DNA from: Paracoccaceae bacterium
Lineage (GTDB): Bacteria > Pseudomonadota > Alphaproteobacteria > Rhodobacterales > Rhodobacteraceae
Direction: 5' to 3'
NCBI GenBank assembly: GCA_015487255.1
Contig: WFQA01000140.1
Span: 1-10,650 of the forward strand
DNA length: 10,650 bases
Part shown: positions 4,778-10,650 of the stretch, in pieces
Layout: each line of letters starts with the position of its first letter
How positions within the stretch are numbered: position 1 is the stretch's first letter
Program-made: the position numbers and the translations under genes
The notes under the pieces: generated by a model
The model's database searches: none
Seen by the model: the letters and a program-made list of their open reading frames with translations, nothing else
Told to the model about the DNA's origin: nothing

Positions 4778-6286
4778 TTACTGCAATTTTTCCCGCACCA
4801 TTTCATTGACCACTTTCGGGTTGGCCTTGCCGCCAGTTGCTTTCATCACCTGGCCCACAAACCACCCCGCCATGCCGGGCTTTTCCTTCGCCGCGGCCAC
4901 CTTGTCGGGGTTGGCGGCCATCACCTCGTCCACTGCTGCTGCAATCGCGCCTGTATCCGTTACCTGCTTCATGCCGCGTGCGGTAACGATCTCTGCGGGG
5001 TCGCCACCTTCGTTCCAGACGATCTCGAACAACTCCTTGCCGATCTTGCCGGAAATATCCCCCTTGGCGATCAGGTCAATGATCCCTCCAAGCTGTGCAG
5101 CGGAAACCGGTGAGGTTTCAACGCTGTGGCCTTCTTTATTGAGGCGGCCAAACAGCTCGTTGATCACCCAGTTCGCCGCCTGTTTGCCATCGCGCCCCTT
5201 GGCAACCGCCTCGAAATAAGCGGCATTGGCCACATCCGCCGTCAGCACGCCGGCGTCATATTCGGTCATGCCGAAATCATTGACAAAACGGGCCTTTTTG
5301 GCGTCGGGCAGCTCGGGCAGGGTGGCTTTTATTTCATCCACCCAGGCCTGCTCGATCTCCAGCGGCAAAAGGTCGGGGCAGGGGAAATAGCGGTAATCAT
5401 GCGCCTCTTCCTTGGAGCGCATCGAGCGGGTCTCGCCCTTTACCGGGTCATAAAGCCGGGTCTCCTGATCGATGCTGCCACCATCTTCCAGAATGGCGAT
5501 CTGGCGCCTGGCCTCAAAATCAATCGCCTGCTGGATAAAACGCATCGAGTTCATGTTCTTGATCTCGCAGCGGGTGCCGAGATGCTTGAAATCACCGCTC
5601 TCGCGGTAGCGCTCGTAAGCGCCGGGCTGGCAGACGGAAACATTGACATCCGCCCGCATACTGCCCTCCTGCATATTGCCGTCACAAGTGCCAAGATAGC
5701 GCAATATTTGCCGCAGCTTGCGCACATATTCCGCCGCTTCCCCTGGGCCGCGGATATCGGGGCGGCTGACGATCTCCATCAGGGCCACCCCGGTGCGGTT
5801 GAGGTCAACAAAGCTCATCTCCGGGTCCATGTCATGCACGGATTTTCCGGCATCCTGCTCCATATGAATCCGCTCGACCCGCACCTTGCGCGCCACGCCG
5901 GGCGCCATATCGACCAGTATCTCGCCCTCGCCAACAATCGGGTGGTAAAGCTGGGATATCTGGTAGCCCTGCGGCAGGTCGGGGTAGAAATAATTCTTGC
6001 GGTCAAAGCGCGAAAAAAGATTGATCTCGGCCTTCAGGCCAAGGCCGGTGCGCACTGCCTGCTCGACGCAAAATTCGTTGATCACCGGCAGCATGCCGGG
6101 CATGGCGGCATCAACAAAGGCAACATTGGTATTGGGCGCATTGCCAAACCTGGTGCTCGCCCCGGAAAAAAGCTTGGCATTGGAGGCGATCTGGGCATGC
6201 ACTTCCAGCCCGATCACCAGCTCCCAGTCGGCTTTTGCCCCGGCAATCACTTTGGCTTTTGGTTCGGTATAGGCGAGTTCGCTCAT
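4778..6286 (-). CDS. gatB: Asp-tRNA(Asn)/Glu-tRNA(Gln) amidotransferase subunit B
   Basis: GatB is the tRNA-binding and phosphorylating subunit of GatCAB, which converts Glu-tRNA(Gln) and/or Asp-tRNA(Asn) to the amidated form using ammonia from GatA. I choose ATG 6286 (502 residues), where MSELAYTEPKAKVIAGAKADWELVIG lines up with alphaproteobacterial homologues. ATG 6313 would add nine residues and has its own AAGGG, so it is not excluded. Visible blocks are the metal/ATP-site strand GLEVHAQ (26-32), KNYFYPDLPQGYQISQ, the signature VDLNRTGVALMEIVSRPDI (160-178), RCEIKNMNS, and a C-terminal YqeY-like helical domain from about 365. Length is normal. At residue 303, in YFPCPDL, Cys stands where I expect Asp or Glu. 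gatA and gatC are not in the window, so the operon is split, as is common in this class. Confidence 0.97.
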   Translation of the reverse strand: MSELAYTEPKAKVIAGAKADWELVIGLEVHAQIASNAKLFSGASTRFGNAPNTNVAFVDAAMPGMLPVINEFCVEQAVRTGLGLKAEINLFSRFDRKNYFYPDLPQGYQISQLYHPIVGEGEILVDMAPGVARKVRVERIHMEQDAGKSVHDMDPEMSFVDLNRTGVALMEIVSRPDIRGPGEAAEYVRKLRQILRYLGTCDGNMQEGSMRADVNVSVCQPGAYERYRESGDFKHLGTRCEIKNMNSMRFIQQAIDFEARRQIAILEDGGSIDQETRLYDPVKGETRSMRSKEEAHDYRYFPCPDLLPLEIEQAWVDEIKATLPELPDAKKARFVNDFGMTEYDAGVLTADVANAAYFEAVAKGRDGKQAANWVINELFGRLNKEGHSVETSPVSAAQLGGIIDLIAKGDISGKIGKELFEIVWNEGGDPAEIVTARGMKQVTDTGAIAAAVDEVMAANPDKVAAAKEKPGMAGWFVGQVMKATGGKANPKVVNEMVREKLQ

Positions 6287-6422
6287 GGTCAATTTTCCGC
6301 TGTTTTGGCTCATGCCCTTCTAAGCAAAGCGCGCGCAGGGGGCAAGGGCTGTGGGAAACGGTTTTTTCATATTTGCCGGTTAAGCAGGGGGCGGGAAGTT
6401 TTATAGCGAGTGGGGAAGGGAT

Positions 6423-7184
6423 ATGAAAATGTTGACACGTTTGACCAAGGCGGTGGTGATCTGCACGCCATGTGCCGGGCTGGCGGTGCTGCTGGCCTAT
6501 GGCATCAGCTATATTCTGGGCGCGCCGATTACCGGGGCCGGGCTGATCAGCAGCGCTTTGGTGCCGATCGTCATCGGCATGCCGGTGATCTTTTTTATCG
6601 AGGGGCAGGCGATCAAGCTGAAAAAGGCGGTGATAACGCTGGACCTGATGCGCGAGGAGGCCGAGGAGCGTGCCAAGCGGGATTCGATGACCGGGCTATA
6701 TAACCACCAGCATTTCATGGAGCAAATCCACCAAAACGGGCGGCGGGATGATGGCTCGCTGATTATTCTGGATATCGACCATTTCAAGCATATCAACGAT
6801 AGCTACGGCCACCAGCGCGGTGATGAGGCGCTGATCCATGTGGTCAAGGCCGTGCGCAAGGCAGTGCGCGCAGGTGATGTGGTTGGCCGCATCGGCGGTG
6901 AGGAATTTGCGGTATTCTTGCTGGATGCCAGCAAGGAAGAGGCCAAAAAGGTGGCCTCGCGCATCCGAAAAACAGTGGAGAAAATTGAGTTCATCCCCGA
7001 AGATGGGGTAAAAGCGCCATTGACCGTCAGTGTGGGCGTGGCGATGAAAGACGAGGTGGATAACGTGGTTGGCGCGATGAAGCTGGCGGATATGCGCATG
7101 TACAAAGCCAAGGAAACTGGCCGCAACCGCGTGGTGGATAGCGGCCATGAAGCCGAAGTGGTGGATATGCTCAAAGGCGCGTAG
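6423..7184 (+). CDS. Membrane-bound diguanylate cyclase (GGDEF domain)
   Basis: This is a 253-residue protein. Two hydrophobic segments (about 10-32 and 41-59) form a helical hairpin with almost no periplasmic loop, followed by a short linker that may be coiled (LMREEAEERAKRD). The GGDEF domain starts at DSMTGLYNHQHF. It holds the metal-binding LDIDHFKHIND (116-126) and an intact active-site loop GGEEF at 158-162, so it should make c-di-GMP from two GTP. Arg149 and Asp152 form an RxxD inhibitory site five residues before GGEEF, predicting feedback inhibition by product. No sensor domain is seen, so any input must come through the membrane segment. ATG 6423 follows GGGGA by six bases. A second in-frame ATG at 6429 follows AAGGG by eight and is equally possible. 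It is divergent from gatB and convergent with pepN. Confidence 0.93.
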   Translation: MKMLTRLTKAVVICTPCAGLAVLLAYGISYILGAPITGAGLISSALVPIVIGMPVIFFIEGQAIKLKKAVITLDLMREEAEERAKRDSMTGLYNHQHFMEQIHQNGRRDDGSLIILDIDHFKHINDSYGHQRGDEALIHVVKAVRKAVRAGDVVGRIGGEEFAVFLLDASKEEAKKVASRIRKTVEKIEFIPEDGVKAPLTVSVGVAMKDEVDNVVGAMKLADMRMYKAKETGRNRVVDSGHEAEVVDMLKGA

Positions 7185-7205
7185 GGTGCGTGGTCTTCAC
7201 GCACC
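7185..7205. terminator. Hairpin between convergent diguanylate cyclase and pepN genes
   Basis: GGTGCGTG (7185-7192) and CACGCACC (7198-7205) form a perfect 8-base-pair GC-rich stem with a five-base loop. It begins on the base after the diguanylate cyclase stop codon and ends nine bases before the pepN stop. Placed in a 30-base gap between convergent genes, it probably ends transcription from both sides. There is no strong T-run on either side, so it is not a textbook intrinsic terminator. Confidence 0.6.
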
Positions 7206-7214
7206 GCTCATCTT

Positions 7215-9767
7215 TCACCCCAAAATCCGCCCGGCGATTTCGCGGGTGTTTTTGGAAAGCGTCTCCACGGCCAACAGGCGCTCAAGTGCGGCCCGCATTC
7301 TGGCTTGCCGGGCATCATCAAATAGCCGCCAGCTTGCAAAAGCCGTGGTCATGCGGGCAGTGATTTGCGGGTTGATCGGGTCGAGCTTTATCAGCCAATC
7401 TGCCACCAGTTCATAGCCGCCCCCGCTTGGGTCATGAAACCCCGCGATATTGCCCATGGCGAAACCGCCGATCAGGGCGCGGAAGCGGTTGGGGTTTTTC
7501 CAGTTGAAATCCGGGTGTTTGCTCAGCGCGCGCACCACCTCCACCGCGCGTTCTGGCGGGGTGTGGCTGGCCTGCACGCCAAACCATTTGTTGAGCACCA
7601 GCGGTTCGTGCTTCCATTGCTGATAAAAGCCTTGCAGGGCGGCTTCAGCCTTGCCTTTGGCGATCAGCAACCCAAGGGCGGGCAACCTTTCACTCATGTT
7701 ATCGGCGCTGTCAAACTGCGCTTGAGCGCTGCCGGCACCTTCCTCAAGCGCGGTGAGCAGCCCCAGCGCCCGGTTGCGCAGGCTGCGCTTGCCAGCGGCC
7801 CCGGCATCGGGGGAATAGGGGCCGGGGGTGGCCATTTCAGTGTAAAGCGCGGGTAGCTCCGCCTGCATCTTTTGCGCCATGGCAAGGTTGAGCACCTTGC
7901 GGGCGTGAAAGATATTCTCCGGGTCCGGGGTGCCGCCATCGGCGCTGATCTTGCGGGCAACCTCGCTCTCGCCCGGCAGGGCGAGCGCCATGGCGCGAAA
8001 GGCCGGGGAGAGGCTGGAATCCTGTGCGGTTTTGGCCATGGCAGCCAAAAACCCATTCTCGACATGGGCCGGTTCCGGCGGCAGGTCACACAGGATATCC
8101 AGCGCGTATTCATGCCCGGCCTGCCAGCGGTTGAACGGGTCGGTATCATGGGCCAGCAGATAGGCGAGCAGGCTGTTATCGCGCTTTTGCTCCAGCACCA
8201 CCGGGGCGGAAAACCCGCGCAGGACCGAGGCAATGGGCGGCATGTGCAGCCCGCTAAACTCAAAGCTCTGCTCGGCTCTGGTCAGCTCCAGCATGCGGGT
8301 CGGCGCGGCCTCGGTGCCATCAGGGTAAAGCAGGCCCACGGCCACCGGAATATGGCGCGGGGCTTTTTCCTCCTCACCGGGGGTTGGAGGGGTGCTCTGG
8401 CGCAGGGTCAGGGTGAAGGTGCCATCCATGAAATCGTCCGAAACGGTGATGCGCGGCGTGCCTGCCGAGGTATACCACAGCTTGAACTGGCCCAGATCAC
8501 GCCCGGTTGTGTCTTCAAAAACCTTGAGCCAGTCTTCAATCGTTGCGGCCTGCCCGTCATGGCGCTGAAAATAAAGATCAAGCGCCTTGCGGTAAGCCTG
8601 CGCCCCGACCAGACGGTGCAGCATGCCCACCACCTCGGCCCCTTTTTCATAAACCGTGGCGGTGTAGAAATTGTTGATCTCGACATAATGATCCGGCCTT
8701 GGCGGGTGGGCCAGCGGCCCGGCATCCTCGGCAAATTGATGGGCGCGCAGGGTGGTCACATCCTCAATCCGCTTCACCGCCGGATCACGCATATCGCTGG
8801 TGAATTGCTGGTCGCGATAAACCGTCAGCCCCTCTTTCAGGCATAGCTGGAACCAGTCGCGGCAGGTGATGCGGTTGCCGGTCCAGTTATGAAAATACTC
8901 ATGCGCGATCACTGCCTCGATACGCTCATAATTGAGGTCGGTGGCGGTTTCGGGCGAGGCCAGCACCAGGGAAGAGTTGAAAATATTCAGCCCCTTGTTC
9001 TCCATCGCCCCCATGTTGAAATCATTCACCGCAACGATGTTGAACAGGTCAAGATCATATTCGCGCCCATAATGCGCCTCGTCCCATTTCATGCTTCGCT
9101 TCAGGCTGTCCATCGCATAGGCGCATTTGCCTTCGTCGCCCGCCCGCACCCAGATATTAAGCGCCACCGCGCGGCCCGACATGGTGGTGAAGCGATCACT
9201 ATGCGCCACCAGATCACCCGCCACCAGCGCAAACAGATAGCTTGGTTTTGGCCAGGGGTCATGCCACTCGACCCAGCCCTCACCCCGCGCCACCTCGTTG
9301 CCATTGCTGAGCCGCACCGGCGCGTCACTATGGATGCGCACCGAAAAAGTGCTCATCACATCGGGGCGGTCAAGATAATAGGTGATGCGGCGAAAACCCT
9401 CGGCCTCGCATTGGGTGCAATACATGCCGTTGGACATGTAAAGCCCGTCCAGCGAGGTATTGGCCCCGGGGTTGATCTCCACCTCGCATTCCCAGATAAA
9501 ACCCTCGCCGAGCAGATGCTCGGGCAGATCAACCCCGGTGGCATCGGGGTTGAGCGCCACGTCCTTGCCATTGATCTTGGCCCAGTTCAGGCTCATCTCC
9601 GCGCCGTCCAGCCGCAGGGTGCGGGCCTTGGCCAGCGGGTTGGCAGAGAATTCCATTTTGGAGATAACCGTGGTTTTGCGCGGGTGCAAATGGAAGGTCA
9701 GTGCCACTTTATCAACCAGATAGCTGGTTGGGGCATAGTCGGAAAGGTGGATGGTTGGGTCGCTCAT
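7215..9767 (-). CDS. pepN: Aminopeptidase N (M1 family zinc metallopeptidase)
   Basis: This 850-residue cytoplasmic aminopeptidase removes N-terminal residues from peptides in the last step of protein turnover. Length is close to the 870 residues of the E. coli enzyme. The exopeptidase motif GAMEN is at 253-257 and the zinc motif HEYFH at 289-293, in the context AHEYFHNWTGNRITCRDWFQ. The third zinc ligand is Glu312 in KEGLTVYRDQQF. Tyr373 in TVYEKGAE is the expected transition-state tyrosine. The N-terminal beta domain, the catalytic domain, and the C-terminal helical region with its FNRWQAGHEYALD segment all appear intact, with no frameshift. The start at ATG 9767 is supported by CGGAG about seven bases upstream. 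The gene stands alone on its strand, divergent from glcB. Confidence 0.97.
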   Translation of the reverse strand: MSDPTIHLSDYAPTSYLVDKVALTFHLHPRKTTVISKMEFSANPLAKARTLRLDGAEMSLNWAKINGKDVALNPDATGVDLPEHLLGEGFIWECEVEINPGANTSLDGLYMSNGMYCTQCEAEGFRRITYYLDRPDVMSTFSVRIHSDAPVRLSNGNEVARGEGWVEWHDPWPKPSYLFALVAGDLVAHSDRFTTMSGRAVALNIWVRAGDEGKCAYAMDSLKRSMKWDEAHYGREYDLDLFNIVAVNDFNMGAMENKGLNIFNSSLVLASPETATDLNYERIEAVIAHEYFHNWTGNRITCRDWFQLCLKEGLTVYRDQQFTSDMRDPAVKRIEDVTTLRAHQFAEDAGPLAHPPRPDHYVEINNFYTATVYEKGAEVVGMLHRLVGAQAYRKALDLYFQRHDGQAATIEDWLKVFEDTTGRDLGQFKLWYTSAGTPRITVSDDFMDGTFTLTLRQSTPPTPGEEEKAPRHIPVAVGLLYPDGTEAAPTRMLELTRAEQSFEFSGLHMPPIASVLRGFSAPVVLEQKRDNSLLAYLLAHDTDPFNRWQAGHEYALDILCDLPPEPAHVENGFLAAMAKTAQDSSLSPAFRAMALALPGESEVARKISADGGTPDPENIFHARKVLNLAMAQKMQAELPALYTEMATPGPYSPDAGAAGKRSLRNRALGLLTALEEGAGSAQAQFDSADNMSERLPALGLLIAKGKAEAALQGFYQQWKHEPLVLNKWFGVQASHTPPERAVEVVRALSKHPDFNWKNPNRFRALIGGFAMGNIAGFHDPSGGGYELVADWLIKLDPINPQITARMTTAFASWRLFDDARQARMRAALERLLAVETLSKNTREIAGRILG

Positions 9768-9847
9768 AAGGTGCTCCGGTTGCTCGCTGGCACTGTAGGG
9801 CAGGAATTATCGGCTGAAAAGGGGCGAAAAACCGGTTGAATTTCGTT

Positions 9848-9881
9848 TTGAAATCCGCAATACGGTAGACAAATGTATACA
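9848..9881 (+). promoter_or_regulatory. glcB control region with a GntR-like palindrome TGTATACA
   Basis: The 125 bases between pepN and glcB contain TGTATACA at 9874-9881, a perfect 8-base palindrome ending two bases before the glcB Shine-Dalgarno region. TGTATACA is the core of operators bound by many FadR-type GntR regulators. In E. coli the glc operon, which includes glcB, is controlled by the GntR-type GlcC. Binding here would plausibly block transcription or initiation. TTGAAA (9848-9853) is a possible -35 element, but I cannot place a convincing -10 at normal spacing. Confidence 0.4.
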
Positions 9882-9892
9882 ATGGAGCGCAC

Positions 9893-10650
9893 ATGTCTGA
9901 TTATATTGAAAAAGCCGGTTTAAAAGTTGCTGGCGAGCTGGTTGATTTTATCGAGAGCGAGGCCCTGCCGGGCAGCGGTGTCGAGGCCGGTGCCTTCTGG
10001 AGCGGGTTTTCGGCCATGGTGGCTGAGCTTTCACCAAATAATGCCGCGCTGCTGGCGAAGCGGAGTGAGATACAGGCAAAAATTGATGCCTGGCACAAGG
10101 CACCAACCGGCGATTATACCGATTTTCTGCGCGAAATCGGCTATTTGCTGCCCACGCCGGCACCATTCAGCATCAAAACCGAAAATACCGACCCGGAGAT
10201 CGCGGATATCGCCGGGCCACAGCTGGTGGTGCCGATCACCAATGCCCGTTTTGCGCTCAACGCCGCCAATGCCCGCTGGGGCAGCTATTATGATGCGCTT
10301 TATGGCAGTGACGCGCTGGGCGACCACCCGAAAAAAGGCCCGTTTGACCCCGCGCGTGGCCAGCGCGTGGTTGCGGCGGCAAAAGAATTTCTTGATCAAT
10401 CCGTGCCGCTGGCCGGTGGCAAATGGGCTGATGTGACCGGGCTTTCACCACAAGGCGAAATGCTGTTGGTCACAATGGCAGGCGGCGAAACCGGGCTGAT
10501 GGACCCGGCGCAATATGTCGGCCATATCAGCGGTGCGGCACCGCGCATTATTTTGCGCCGGGGCGGGCTGCATATCCAGATCGTGCAGGATGCAACAGCG
10601 CCGGTGGCCGCGCTTGACGGGGCGGGGATTTCGGACATCATCCTTGAATC
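9893..10650 (+). CDS. glcB: Malate synthase G, N-terminal part (cut by window edge)
   Basis: The gene starts at ATG 9893, with GGAG five bases upstream, and stays open to the right edge, giving 252 complete codons. Malate synthase G condenses glyoxylate with acetyl-CoA to give malate and CoA in glyoxylate and glycolate use. The family is about 720 residues, so roughly the first third is present. Residues 20-45 (IESEALPGSGVEAGAFWSGF) match the known N-terminus. GPQLVVP at 108-114, NARFALNAANARWGS at 117-131 and YDALYGSD at 133-140 are nearly identical to the E. coli G isoform and include the region that helps bind acetyl-CoA. The catalytic Arg and Asp and the magnesium ligands lie beyond the window, so activity cannot be judged. 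The long N-terminal domain rules out the A isoform. Confidence 0.96.
   Translation, partial: MSDYIEKAGLKVAGELVDFIESEALPGSGVEAGAFWSGFSAMVAELSPNNAALLAKRSEIQAKIDAWHKAPTGDYTDFLREIGYLLPTPAPFSIKTENTDPEIADIAGPQLVVPITNARFALNAANARWGSYYDALYGSDALGDHPKKGPFDPARGQRVVAAAKEFLDQSVPLAGGKWADVTGLSPQGEMLLVTMAGGETGLMDPAQYVGHISGAAPRIILRRGGLHIQIVQDATAPVAALDGAGISDIILE

Noticed and set aside
5126..6406. Long plus-strand open frame of 426 codons opposite gatB
   Set aside because: It lies entirely across gatB and its upstream region; its protein has no recognisable motif and arises from GC-rich codon bias on the coding strand.
7872..9839. Plus-strand open frames of 324 and 316 codons opposite pepN
   Set aside because: Both are antisense shadows of pepN, which has full catalytic motifs and length.
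1..10650. CRISPR array, insertion sequence, tRNA, toxin-antitoxin or phage defence genes
   Set aside because: I saw no regularly spaced repeats, transposase motifs, cloverleaf sequences or paired small toxin genes on either strand.

Overview
The window looks like chromosomal DNA from an alphaproteobacterium, probably from or near the Rhodobacterales. The evidence is high GC content, tightly packed genes, and a BolA / J-domain protein / CobS neighbourhood next to a DUF4177-type gene. That neighbourhood, and the aerobic cobaltochelatase subunit CobS, are familiar from that class. The species assignment is an inference from gene content only. I see no insertion sequence, CRISPR array, tRNA or rRNA.

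Layout from left to right. Positions 1-893 (-) hold the N-terminal part of cobS, which runs off the left edge. Positions 978-1340 (-) encode an HxlR-type regulator, divergent from 1455-2270 (+), a predicted exported protein made of two tandem SnoaL-like domains. A 190-base AT-richer spacer carries a 34-base near-perfect palindrome. Then come a J-domain protein (2462-3103, -), divergent bolA (3190-3450, +), a DUF4177-type protein with a proline-rich tail (3447-3905, -), a sulfotransferase-like protein (3972-4730, -) and gatB (4778-6286, -). Divergent from gatB is a two-helix membrane diguanylate cyclase (6423-7184, +). It converges on pepN (7215-9767, -) with a compact hairpin between the two stops. 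Divergent from pepN, glcB (malate synthase G) starts at 9893 and runs off the right edge.

Most genes are housekeeping: cobalamin synthesis (cobS), Fe-S/redox handling (bolA), amidation of mischarged tRNA (gatB), peptide turnover (pepN), glyoxylate use (glcB) and c-di-GMP signalling. The part that looks accessory is the HxlR / double-SnoaL pair plus its spacer. It sits between the J-domain gene and cobS, which in related bacteria I remember as near neighbours on one strand. I found no clearly novel multi-gene system. The best leads are that small regulator/effector pair, the palindrome behind it, and a GntR-like operator at glcB.
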